A stretch of 36,572 nt of DNA from Colwellia sp. Its GTDB lineage: Bacteria; Pseudomonadota; Gammaproteobacteria; Enterobacterales; Alteromonadaceae. The stretch covers positions 1 to 36,572 of the forward strand of contig JAESPR010000053.1 in assembly GCA_016765685.1 (NCBI GenBank). Direction: 5' to 3'. The notes under the pieces are model-generated. The model was not told where the DNA came from. It worked only from the letters and a program-made list of their open reading frames with translations, and made no database searches. This document shows, one piece after another, positions 16,987 to 25,180 of the stretch. Every line of letters begins with the position of its first letter. Within the stretch, counting starts at the first letter, position 1. A program made the translations under genes and the position numbers.

Positions 16987-18696
16987 ATGAATTTAAATAA
17001 AGCTTCTTCCGATTTTTTTGGGTGGAATATATCTGTCTTCAAAAAATTATGGCGCCATACAGCCTCTCAGGCAGTTTTAAGTGTTCTATTTTTTGGCTTT
17101 AGTCAGCTATTTTTGATCATAGCCATGTTCTTACCTTTAAAGGTTATTATTTTACTTTCAACTAACACGGTTCCTGCATATCTATCAGCTTTCATGACAA
17201 CTGAAAATAAGCTTATAATAGTTTATGGTCTTGTTGGTTTAGCTTTTATTTTATATCTATTATTCGTTTTGTTTGAATGGGCATTTAAAAAATATGCCTA
17301 TAAAGGTGCAGAGTTACTGCTTAATAAATCGAATAAAATTCAGTTTTTTGATAATCAAAAGTTTATTGCCAGTGAACTATATTTAAGATATTGCAAAATG
17401 ATTGCTTCCTTTGGCATCATTTTTATAGTATTTGGCTTTGGCCTTTTTATTAATGTAGAAGCTTTTATTAGTTTGATTTTATTAGTAATATTTCAGTACG
17501 CCTCAATATTAATTTTATACAAATATGAAAGTAATATTTCTACATGGATAACAGATAACTTAAATGTATTCTTGAATATTTTATCGTCGATAAACTTTTT
17601 AATGGTCTTTTTATTTTTAGTTTTGCAGTATCGGATAAACACCAATTTTAGTATATTCATAGCATTGATAAGTATTATTCTAACTCGCCAAGCAATGCAA
17701 CGATTACATGGAACCTTGCTAGATGCAAATTATTTAGTCTTAAATCAAATTAAATTTAATGCTCTATTCTATAGTAATATACAGTACTTATTAGGAAGTA
17801 ATCGTCAAAATGATGAGTTTATTGATTTTATTTCTCATAACAGGCGTAATTCTTGGATCACTGAAGTAATAAAGGTTGTTAATGGTAGTTCAATTTTTTT
17901 AGATGATATAGTTGCAGATTGGAGAGACTCAGGCACTGCAAACATAGGTTGTTTTGATGTTAGGGTTGGAGACGAAAATAGTACTTGTTATACGATCAAA
18001 ATATTCGCGCCAAATCGTATCGCATCTTGCAAACATGAACGTTTGTTGTTTGTTGAAATGGGTAATACATTAAAGGTTTTACCAACATTTATTGGTGCTA
18101 CTTCGTTTGATGACTACGAAGTGCAAGTATACTCGTTAATAAGCCAGAAAATGATTGATGTACCTCAATGGAAAATCACCTTAAATGAACTTTTTCTTAC
18201 TATGTGGTGCACCCCGCCAACGGAAAGATTAATTGATATTTACACTAGGTCTAGACCTTTACTTCACCAGAGACTTAAATTAGATGTTTTAGATTTATTA
18301 ATTGTTGCTTGCATTGACGAAAAAGAAGAAAAGATGGTAAAGGTTATATTAAATAAACTCGATAAAATAATTGCTCAACTAGTAAAAGCACCTTTATTTA
18401 TATTTAATCCTGAAATGGTCAGAGCAGCAGTATTTGTTGAGGGTGATAAAAAATATATCAATAGTTGGTCAAGATGGACATTAGAGCCGGTTGGTGCTGG
18501 TTTGCCAGTACCCAATGATGACCAAGCTATAGAATTAGCTTCAGAAATTATCAAGCATCATTCAGTTCCGTTGACTGTTGACGAGTTATTGTATAACGCC
18601 TATATTTATGAGTTTGAAAAATGCTTACAACGGCAAAATTTGAGAGAAGCCATGACTTTTGTTTCAAGAATTATAGGATTTATTAATGAGAAATAA
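16987..18696 (+). CDS. Orphan membrane protein: ABC-exporter-like helices plus unknown soluble domain
   Basis: 569 aa, family not recognised. Six hydrophobic segments lie in the first half, at roughly residues 28-55, 75-96, 136-157, 158-180, 195-220 and 222-237. With PLKVIILL near the first and RQAMQRLHGTLLDANYLVLNQIKFNAL after the sixth, they resemble the transmembrane half of an ABC exporter. There is no Walker A, LSGGQ or Walker B, so no ATPase domain follows. Residues ~280-569 are soluble, with motifs such as RLLFVEMGN and INSWSRWTLEPVGAGLP. This part is reminiscent of a degenerate phosphotransferase/kinase-like fold, but the usual catalytic HxDxxxxN is not visible. It is the last plus-strand gene before the inverted block. 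Transport, assembly or regulation of glycan synthesis are possible; function unknown. Confidence 0.75.
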   Translation: MNLNKASSDFFGWNISVFKKLWRHTASQAVLSVLFFGFSQLFLIIAMFLPLKVIILLSTNTVPAYLSAFMTTENKLIIVYGLVGLAFILYLLFVLFEWAFKKYAYKGAELLLNKSNKIQFFDNQKFIASELYLRYCKMIASFGIIFIVFGFGLFINVEAFISLILLVIFQYASILILYKYESNISTWITDNLNVFLNILSSINFLMVFLFLVLQYRINTNFSIFIALISIILTRQAMQRLHGTLLDANYLVLNQIKFNALFYSNIQYLLGSNRQNDEFIDFISHNRRNSWITEVIKVVNGSSIFLDDIVADWRDSGTANIGCFDVRVGDENSTCYTIKIFAPNRIASCKHERLLFVEMGNTLKVLPTFIGATSFDDYEVQVYSLISQKMIDVPQWKITLNELFLTMWCTPPTERLIDIYTRSRPLLHQRLKLDVLDLLIVACIDEKEEKMVKVILNKLDKIIAQLVKAPLFIFNPEMVRAAVFVEGDKKYINSWSRWTLEPVGAGLPVPNDDQAIELASEIIKHHSVPLTVDELLYNAYIYEFEKCLQRQNLREAMTFVSRIIGFINEK

Positions 18697-18867
18697 TAGA
18701 TAAAGCCTTGTCCAATATGAAATGAGTCTGAAGTGAAACCTAAATGGTCAAGACTTTTTGTTGAATACGATGCCATTATTTTTCCATCACCCAAAGATAA
18801 GTAATAGATCAAATCTAGCGATCTGCGTCAAGATTTTGTAATTAAATTTTTAGGTGTGGAAAAACAG

Positions 18868-19962
18868 TTATATAGTTTTGATATTTTTTATTATATTGGT
18901 TAAACTGTTTAAAAAGTCATTAAAAGTTGGTTGGCTAATGTTACTTGGTAAAGACATGCAACAGGTTGATTGGATAGATCGTGGAGTTAAATCACATGGT
19001 AATATTAAAAGTCCACTTTTGGAATGCTGAACTGTTTCTAATAGCCCCCCCTCAGCAACGCCAATAACAGGTTTTCCTGCGGCAATTGATTCAACAGGAG
19101 ACATGCCAAAATCTTCATCTTTTGGGATGTAAATTGTAGCTTCACAATGCGCGATAAGTTCGCGTTTTTCTTCTTCGGTAACCCAGCCTGTAAACGTTAT
19201 GTTTGGGTGGCTTTTAGCTCTTTGTTTTAATTGTTCTAATTGACTACCACCAGACATTACAATAAGTTCTTTGTCTGGCATCTGCATGAATGCATCAACA
19301 ATCATATCTACGCGTTTTAATGGCTCTACTCTAGCGGTAGATAGAAAGTAGCCTTTAGATTCTTTACCCTTATAACTAGTATCGCAAGGTGGGTAAACTA
19401 TTTCCGCATCAACATTTAAGTATTTTTTTAAGCGTTTTTTTACGTTATTTGAATTTGCTAATACTACATCAATATTAGTTAGTGACTTCTCATATAAAGG
19501 CTTATAGATTAATGAGAATATTTTAAGAAAGGTATATGCGGGTAATGATAAGGTCTCTTTATAATACTTTTTTAAGTCATACAAAAAACGTGGTGGAGTA
19601 TGACAATAATAAATTATTTTTTTTGCTTTTATGCGTGGCACCATTAACGGGGCAAAGACACCTGATACAATCACGGTATTGTATTCTTGTTTAGGCTTAA
19701 ATGTGGCAAAGCACCAAGTTGCTTTCAGCATGGATAGCGCAGATGATTTTACGAGCTTACCAAGATTAATGACCTTTGTTTCAGTTATACCTAACGAGCT
19801 TAATGTTTGTTCATTAGAAAAGGCTGTGATTAATTCATCAAAATTTAAACCATTGAGTATCTCTTTAGTGACTATTTCGGCGCCGCCATGCACTTGCAAG
19901 TAATCATAGGCAACCATGTTCTTTAGTTTTAATACACCTTCTTTATTTTTACAATAATTCAT
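18868..19962 (-). CDS. GT4-family glycosyltransferase (mannosyltransferase-like)
   Basis: 364 aa GT-B enzyme of the WbaZ/WbdB-like group. The N-terminal domain has YDYLQVHGGAE (glycine-rich acceptor loop) and YYCHTPPRFLYD. The C-terminal nucleotide-sugar domain has STARVEPLKRVDMIVDAF, FTGWVTEEEK and the EX7E-type stretch EDFGMSPVESIAAGKPVIG. The last ~45 residues (after GLLILP) are unusually short and cysteine-containing compared with relatives. The ATG at 19962 overlaps the previous minus-strand gene by 14 bases and has AGAGA upstream; an internal ATG at 19917 is an alternative that would begin right at MVAYDYLQ. It is the last gene of the inverted three-gene block. A mannose or GDP-sugar donor is likely by family, not proven. 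Confidence 0.85.
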   Translation of the reverse strand: MNYCKNKEGVLKLKNMVAYDYLQVHGGAEIVTKEILNGLNFDELITAFSNEQTLSSLGITETKVINLGKLVKSSALSMLKATWCFATFKPKQEYNTVIVSGVFAPLMVPRIKAKKIIYYCHTPPRFLYDLKKYYKETLSLPAYTFLKIFSLIYKPLYEKSLTNIDVVLANSNNVKKRLKKYLNVDAEIVYPPCDTSYKGKESKGYFLSTARVEPLKRVDMIVDAFMQMPDKELIVMSGGSQLEQLKQRAKSHPNITFTGWVTEEEKRELIAHCEATIYIPKDEDFGMSPVESIAAGKPVIGVAEGGLLETVQHSKSGLLILPCDLTPRSIQSTCCMSLPSNISQPTFNDFLNSLTNIIKNIKTI

Positions 19963-21454
19963 ATTGATACGTCTCTAAATAGCTATCAGCAATAACTTGC
20001 CACTTATACTGCGATTCTATGATTAAAGAGCTATTTACTGTTAATTCTTTCAGTAAGTTACGATCTTCATATAGTAATGAAATAGCTTCTGCGGTTTCTG
20101 CTATTGAGTTTGGTGCTACCACTAGGCAATTTAGCTTATCTTTCGCAGCTTCCGTTAGTGCGGGTAATCTAGATACTATACAAGGAGTTCCATAAGAAAA
20201 AGCTTCTATGTGCTTAATGGGGGAAACAAGTTGGGTTAATTCAGAATCATTCCTGTTAACCATAATCACGTCTATTGTCGTATATAATTGCTTTACTTGT
20301 TCCTTAGTCAGATGCCCTAAGAATTTTACCCTATCTGTTAACTTTAAATTTGTTACTAATTTTTTTAAATTACTTAAATATCTACCACTTCCCGCAATAA
20401 AGAATTGTATGTTTTTTTGTTTGATTTTTGTTAGCGATTTAATAACAATATCTAACCCTTCATATTCAGTAACAGAACCAATAAAGCCTAAGGTGAGACT
20501 GTTTCTCGAGGTATTAATGCCTTTATCTGTAATAACACCTTGAGTAGGTAAATTATTATTGACTACGCCATTCGGTACTACTGTTATTTTATTTTCTTTA
20601 ATGCCTTTTTTAATTAACCACTGTTTCATTGTTTCAGTTAAAGAAAAAACATTATCAACTAAATGACATGCAAGTAGCTCCATTCTCTCGCAATAATAAA
20701 AGTGTTCACTTCGATTAAATAAAGGCTCTTTTATGGCTCTCGATAAATACCACAACCCTCTCACTTCGTAACAACTTTTAATACTGAGATCTTTTGCTGC
20801 TTTTGCTGCTGCTATACCATTAACATAAGAAGAGTGGGCATGTATAACGGAACTGTTATTTTTTAAGGCTTGATGAGTAAGTATTTTTATATATTCATCA
20901 ATATACTGGCTTTCGGGTCCACTTATCATGTTTTGTGGGTCATAACTTTGATGAAAGCTGATATTTTTATAGTTTACATCTGTTTTTTTAGGACTATTTG
21001 ATGTTTCTGATAAATCCCATGGATAACCAAGTCTAGTAACGCAATTAACGTCTATATTAACATTGCTCAATGCATTAATAATATTTTCAGTTCTTATTGC
21101 ATAACCATTACTGTGATAGTAGCCATTACTATGAAGGGCAAAAAGTACTTTATTGTTAAATGTTTTTTGATTGGTTATTTGAGGCTTAACTTCTGGAAAA
21201 GCTGCACTCATATATTCATTGATATCTTTACAGCGCTGAATACATCGTTTGACAAGGAAAGAGGGGGTATTTATTTTTTCTAAAATAGCTAGTGAATCGC
21301 TGATGTCACCTTTTCTAAATAGCCATATTCCATAAGGTGTTCTAGCGATAAATCGAGAGAGGTTGATAACGAACAGGGCGGCTTTATTGCCTTTTAATGC
21401 ATTTTGAAAAAGCGCTTCTATTTTTAAATTAATATATCGCTTAATATTTTTCAT
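19949..21454 (-). CDS. GT4-family glycosyltransferase
   Basis: 501 aa from the ATG at 21454 (a TTG at 21460 would add two residues). A ~100-residue N-terminal extension precedes the GT-B fold, which begins around LFALHSNGYYHSNGYAIRTE, a glycine/asparagine-rich acceptor loop. EVRGLWYLSR and HAHSSYVNG lie in the N-domain. The C-domain shows VVPNGV, LGFIGSVTEYEGLDIVIK, FLGHLTKEQVKQLY and the EX7E stretch VSPIKHIEAFSYGTPCIVS. The start overlaps the end of the upstream minus-strand gene, indicating translational coupling. Its donor and acceptor cannot be read from the sequence. Confidence 0.87.
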   Translation of the reverse strand: MKNIKRYINLKIEALFQNALKGNKAALFVINLSRFIARTPYGIWLFRKGDISDSLAILEKINTPSFLVKRCIQRCKDINEYMSAAFPEVKPQITNQKTFNNKVLFALHSNGYYHSNGYAIRTENIINALSNVNIDVNCVTRLGYPWDLSETSNSPKKTDVNYKNISFHQSYDPQNMISGPESQYIDEYIKILTHQALKNNSSVIHAHSSYVNGIAAAKAAKDLSIKSCYEVRGLWYLSRAIKEPLFNRSEHFYYCERMELLACHLVDNVFSLTETMKQWLIKKGIKENKITVVPNGVVNNNLPTQGVITDKGINTSRNSLTLGFIGSVTEYEGLDIVIKSLTKIKQKNIQFFIAGSGRYLSNLKKLVTNLKLTDRVKFLGHLTKEQVKQLYTTIDVIMVNRNDSELTQLVSPIKHIEAFSYGTPCIVSRLPALTEAAKDKLNCLVVAPNSIAETAEAISLLYEDRNLLKELTVNSSLIIESQYKWQVIADSYLETYQYELL

Positions 21455-22571
21455 TCGCAATTTCGGTTAGCAATTGTTGGGTGATTGTTTTCCAATTGAA
21501 TTTTTCAGCAAACTCAATCAAAGGGGCCTTGGGTGTTGTACTTGTCTCCATTTTTGATAAATGTGCTACAAAACTATCAATGTCTTTAGCAAGCTCAATA
21601 GGGGCGTTAATTAACGTTAATTCAGCCCACGCTGTGGAAATAACAGGAATGCCAGCAGCAAGGTATTCATACATTTTTATTGGGTTTACATAATTAATTA
21701 GTGCATGATGTTCTTGGTTATTAAATGGAATTATACCTACATTGGCGTACTTCAGGTATGGAATTTTATCATTACCTCTTTTCTCACCTATAAATCTTAT
21801 ATTGCTTGGAGCTGAGACTTGAGGCGATTTTCCTATGATGGTAAATTGCCAATTTGGTTTTAATGTGGCAATTTCAAATAGCATATTCATGTCAAACCAT
21901 GCACTAATCGCCCCAACATACACGGCATTGAATTGACTCTTTTTGTATGAACTAGGTTTTTCATAGTCATTTGTATAAAGGGCTGTGTCTACACCATTAT
22001 TTAAATGAAGTACTCTTTTTTGTTTGTGTTCTTTGTTAAGTTCTATTGCTCTGAGCTTTGATGGAGTCACAATGATGTCTGCGGACTGTAATAATTTCTT
22101 TTCTGCATTCAATAGTGTTTTATTTTTTTTCCAAAATCCTGAAAAATTATCGGGCAGTCTAACGACCAACTTTTTATAAGATACTTGCTGTAACAGTCTA
22201 GGGAAAAATAGTGACTCACAAAAAACAAAGTCAAAAGTATTGGTAGGCAATACTTTCTGCCAGCTCAACGAGAACTTGTCCCATAAGTTTAAATAAAAAG
22301 GAGCTTTATTGACTATAAATGGTAATGGCGGCAGTACTGTTTTTGGTATATAAACAAATAAATTTTTTTCAACTTCAATTGTTTTTTTAGTAAAAAAAAC
22401 TCTCTGATTATAATCTGTTCTTTTTTGTATAAGCCTATAAAATGGACTCATAGGAAAAGATATAACGAGTGTTTTTATTCCTTTCGCTGCAAGCTGTTTG
22501 GCAATTTGATGACTACCAATTTCATTAGCAGAACCTAAATATTCACTGGTTATTATTAATGCAGATTTCAA
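21441..22571 (-). CDS. GumK/TuaH-like GT-B glycosyltransferase
   Basis: 376 aa, a GT-B enzyme whose C-terminal half resembles the TuaH/GumK type: VYVGAISAWFDMNMLFEIA, FTIIGKS, RFIGEKRGNDKIPYLKYANVGIIPF and NYVNPIKMYEYLAAGIPVIST with the donor-binding glutamate. The N-domain has IITSEYLGSANEIGSHQIAKQL and a conserved FVFCESLFFPRLL strand. The start is TTG at 22571, as no ATG fits the fold; no strong ribosome site is visible. First gene of the inverted block, divergent from the gene at 22680. GumK relatives use UDP-glucuronate, which ugd (36188) would supply, but that link is speculative. Confidence 0.82.
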   Translation of the reverse strand: MKSALIITSEYLGSANEIGSHQIAKQLAAKGIKTLVISFPMSPFYRLIQKRTDYNQRVFFTKKTIEVEKNLFVYIPKTVLPPLPFIVNKAPFYLNLWDKFSLSWQKVLPTNTFDFVFCESLFFPRLLQQVSYKKLVVRLPDNFSGFWKKNKTLLNAEKKLLQSADIIVTPSKLRAIELNKEHKQKRVLHLNNGVDTALYTNDYEKPSSYKKSQFNAVYVGAISAWFDMNMLFEIATLKPNWQFTIIGKSPQVSAPSNIRFIGEKRGNDKIPYLKYANVGIIPFNNQEHHALINYVNPIKMYEYLAAGIPVISTAWAELTLINAPIELAKDIDSFVAHLSKMETSTTPKAPLIEFAEKFNWKTITQQLLTEIANEKY

Positions 22572-22679
22572 AGTGTTAATTCAAATTTGAGCGGCGAATA
22601 AAATTTAAGTTACTATACCATGTACTAATGTCTTACAATAATAATTAGTTAATTAAAAAATGTTTTAGAAGGTTTTCTT
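22572..22679. promoter_or_regulatory. Divergent intergenic region with overlapping promoter candidates
   Basis: This 108-base AT-rich gap is the only place where genes diverge in the window, so both blocks could be driven from here. Rightward: TTGAGC (22587-22592) and TACTAT (22611-22616), spacer 18. Leftward: TTGTAA (complement of 22633-22638) and TATAGT (complement of 22612-22617), spacer 15. The two -10 candidates overlap, so the promoters would compete. All matches are partial. Confidence 0.35.
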
Positions 22680-23864
22680 TTGCGGGTTCTCCACATAGGT
22701 AAATACCACCCTCCATTTATGGGCGGTATTGAAAACTTTATGGCTGATTTAATGCACCAGCAAGTTATAAATGGTCATAAAATTTCAGCGATAGTGCATC
22801 ATCCTGAGAGAGAATCATCTTTTTCTACAGAATATTTGAACGACTCTACTGTTTATCGAATCCCATGTTTAGGGCAACTGGCTTATGCCCCTATTTCACC
22901 TTCGTTTGGCTACTACCTTAATAATATAATCAAACAAGAACAGCCTGATGTTTTACATATTCACATGCCAAATTTATCTGCTTTTTGGTGTTTGTTTTTA
23001 CCTATCGCTAGAAAAACACCTTGGGTAATACACTGGCATGCAGACGTATTAGGGGCTGTTCCGGATTTAAAAATAAAATTGTTATATCCTTTTTATCAAT
23101 TATTTGAGAAAGCTTTGCTTAAAAAAGCTAAAACAATTATTGCTACTTCTTCTGTTTATTTTGCATCGAGCATACCGTTGCAAAATTTTAAAAATAAAGT
23201 TGAGGTTATTCCTTTAGGGTTAAAAAGGGATATTGGACTAACCCCAAAATTACAAAAAAACCAGCAGAGTGACAGGTTGAACCCAACAATTTTAGACGGG
23301 CTAAAGCCCGACCTACATTTGTTAATGGTTGGTCGTTTAACTTACTACAAAGGTCATGTTTTAATTATTGCTGCAATAGCCAAATTAAAGTTGCAAGGTG
23401 TTAACCTTTCATTGTCTATTGTGGGTGGCGGCGAATTGTCTGCAGAAATCAGTGAGCAGATAAAATTACTTGGCTTATCTAGGCATGTTCAGTTATTAGG
23501 GAAGTTGTCTAATGAAGATTTAGCTAAGAAATTATCAGCCACTGATTTACTTTGTTTACCTTCTATTGAACGTACAGAAGCCTTTGGTGTAGTGTTGTTA
23601 GAGGCTATGAGAAGCGCTAAGCCCTGTTTAGTTACTGATGTTCTAGGTTCAGGTATGAGTTGGGTAGTTCAACATAATAAAACCGGTTTCGTTGTTAAAC
23701 ACAATGATGTAGACAGTTTAGTTGATAAGTTGAAATATATTTCAGTTAACTTAGAATTATTGAAAACATACGGACAAAATGGGCAGGAACGCTTTGAAAA
23801 ATACTTTAGTATTAAAGCTGTTAGTCACAAAATATCTAAACTGTATGAAAATATGCACCAATAA
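22680..23864 (+). CDS. GT4-family glycosyltransferase
   Basis: 394 aa GT-B enzyme. The N-terminal loop is HIGKYHPPFMGGIENFMADL. IHWHADVLGA lies in the N-domain. In the C-domain are VIPLGL, LMVGRLTYYKGHVLIIAAIAKL, LLGKLSNEDLAKKL and the EX7E-like stretch EAFGVVLLEAMRSAKPCLVTD. The start is TTG, chosen because AGAAGG (22667-22672) lies 7 bases upstream and the protein then begins at the first beta strand (RVLHIGKY). It opens the second plus-strand block. Donor unknown. Confidence 0.88.
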   Translation: MRVLHIGKYHPPFMGGIENFMADLMHQQVINGHKISAIVHHPERESSFSTEYLNDSTVYRIPCLGQLAYAPISPSFGYYLNNIIKQEQPDVLHIHMPNLSAFWCLFLPIARKTPWVIHWHADVLGAVPDLKIKLLYPFYQLFEKALLKKAKTIIATSSVYFASSIPLQNFKNKVEVIPLGLKRDIGLTPKLQKNQQSDRLNPTILDGLKPDLHLLMVGRLTYYKGHVLIIAAIAKLKLQGVNLSLSIVGGGELSAEISEQIKLLGLSRHVQLLGKLSNEDLAKKLSATDLLCLPSIERTEAFGVVLLEAMRSAKPCLVTDVLGSGMSWVVQHNKTGFVVKHNDVDSLVDKLKYISVNLELLKTYGQNGQERFEKYFSIKAVSHKISKLYENMHQ

Positions 23865-23954
23865 TAAGTTAATAAAGCCAAGTTTGATTTTTATTCAAAG
23901 TTTAAGGTGTTTTTTAGGTTTAATTATTTTCTCGCAGTTTAGCTCTTAACGCTT

Positions 23955-23960
23955 TATAAT
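23955..23960 (+). promoter_or_regulatory. Consensus -10 box upstream of the GT2/DUF2304 genes
   Basis: TATAAT is exact, 30 bases before the TTG start at 23991, in a 126-base gap after the previous gene. No good -35 hexamer is found at 16-18 bases upstream, and AT-rich DNA produces TATAAT by chance, so this is tentative. Confidence 0.3.
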
Positions 23961-23990
23961 TCGCTGATCTTAGCTATGAATTGAACTATT

Positions 23991-24713
23991 TTGAATATAA
24001 ACGAACTTTGTATTGTAATGCCTGCAATGAATGAAGAAAAAACGATAAGTGATGTCGTTAGTTCTGTGGTCAAGTGCGGCTATAATATTATTGTTGTTGA
24101 TGATGCAAGTTCAGATTTAACAGCACAAAAGGCGAAAGCAGCAGGCGCTATTGTTTTATCGAATATTCAAAATTTAGGCGCATGGAAAGCAACTCAATCT
24201 GGTTTACGTTATGCACAAAAGCTAGGGTTTGAATTAGTTGTTACTATGGATGCAGACGGTCAGCATGAAGCTAATGATATTCATTTACTTATTGAAGCAT
24301 ACGATAAAGGAGCCGATGTTGTTATTGGTAATTGCACCTCTAGAGGTAGCACAGGTCGTCATATTGCTTGGAAGTTTTTTAAATTTTTTAATGCTCTGAA
24401 GGTAAATGACATCACATCAGGCTTTCGTTTATACAATAAAGAGGCATTAACTTGTTTAGTTTCTCGTGAAGCAACAATGTTTGAATACCAGTGTATTGGT
24501 GTTTTAATTATGTTGCGAAATATGAAGTTAAATATTATCGAAACCTCGGTGCCTATGAAAGAGCGGGAAATAGGCGTGTCACGGATTTTTCATTCTTGGG
24601 TCGCGGTTGGGTATTACTTACTTTATAGCGGTATATTGTCTATTTCAAAAGCATTTCCAACTAATAAATCAAAATATATCACTAGAATTACAAGGTTAAA
24701 AGGCATTGACTAA
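23991..24713 (+). CDS. GT2 family, DPM1-like (polyprenyl-phosphate sugar) glycosyltransferase
   Basis: 240 aa GT-A enzyme. CIVMPAMNEEKTISDVV is the N-terminal nucleotide-binding strand and VVTMDADGQHEANDI is the DxD metal site with the DGQH variant typical of dolichyl/undecaprenyl-phosphate glycosyltransferases. SGFRLYNKEAL and a basic C-terminus follow. There are no transmembrane helices of its own. The start is TTG 23991: an in-frame stop at 23982 rules out a longer form, and later ATGs would remove the first strand. It overlaps the following DUF2304 membrane gene by 8 bases, a pairing common in surface-polysaccharide loci, so a lipid-linked sugar donor role with a membrane partner is plausible. 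Confidence 0.88.
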   Translation: MNINELCIVMPAMNEEKTISDVVSSVVKCGYNIIVVDDASSDLTAQKAKAAGAIVLSNIQNLGAWKATQSGLRYAQKLGFELVVTMDADGQHEANDIHLLIEAYDKGADVVIGNCTSRGSTGRHIAWKFFKFFNALKVNDITSGFRLYNKEALTCLVSREATMFEYQCIGVLIMLRNMKLNIIETSVPMKEREIGVSRIFHSWVAVGYYLLYSGILSISKAFPTNKSKYITRITRLKGID

Positions 24714-25056
24714 TCCGCAAATTGTTTCATCTGTTATTGGCTTTATTTTAGCCATAGTTATTTATTGGTTGGTTAGGCGTGATCATTTAGCACCCAAACA
24801 AGCGCTTCGCTGGATTTTTGTAGCGATAATTGTACTTGTATTAGGAACATTTCCTATTATTATTGATTGGATAGGCCATGCCGTGGGTATTTCTTACCCT
24901 CCTATTATTCCAGTCATTATTGGTTTAGGTGCGGCGCTAATTAAGATATTGTTAATGGATATTCAGCAAACTAAAACACAGATTACTCAAGATAGAATTA
25001 TTCAAAAGCTAGCGATGCTTGAGGCTGATATAGAGTCAATTAAAAGCTCAAAGTAG
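24706..25056 (+). CDS. DUF2304 small membrane protein
   Basis: 116 aa with three hydrophobic segments (about residues 5-24, 36-53 and 65-83), ending in a basic/coiled helix (QQTKTQITQDRIIQKLAMLEADIES). Length and layout match DUF2304. The TTG start overlaps the end of the GT2 gene by 8 bases, which implies coupled translation and a likely complex with the DPM1-like enzyme. The molecular function of the family is not established. Confidence 0.8.
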   Translation: MTNPQIVSSVIGFILAIVIYWLVRRDHLAPKQALRWIFVAIIVLVLGTFPIIIDWIGHAVGISYPPIIPVIIGLGAALIKILLMDIQQTKTQITQDRIIQKLAMLEADIESIKSSK

Positions 25057-25111
25057 ATTTCTTATACTATGTTTTGTTATCATTTTTTATATATATTTTT
25101 ACTTTAATTAT

Positions 25112-25131
25112 CTCTTTTCAATTAAAAAGAG
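25112..25131. other. AT-rich hairpin in the gap before wzx
   Basis: CTCTTTT (25112-25118) pairs with AAAAGAG (25125-25131) around a 6-base loop. A perfect palindrome GTAAGCTTAC follows at 25147-25156. Neither is followed by a T-run, so termination is unlikely; the pair may structure the wzx leader RNA or be chance in AT-rich DNA. Confidence 0.25.
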
Positions 25132-25180
25132 CAATTAGTAACTTATGTAAGCTTACTACTTGCCATCTAATAGGTTTTTT

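Noticed and set aside
23880-23900. Terminator after the GT4 gene at 22680-23864
   Set aside because: Only a 5-bp AT stem (TTTGA/TCAAA) can form and no T-run follows.
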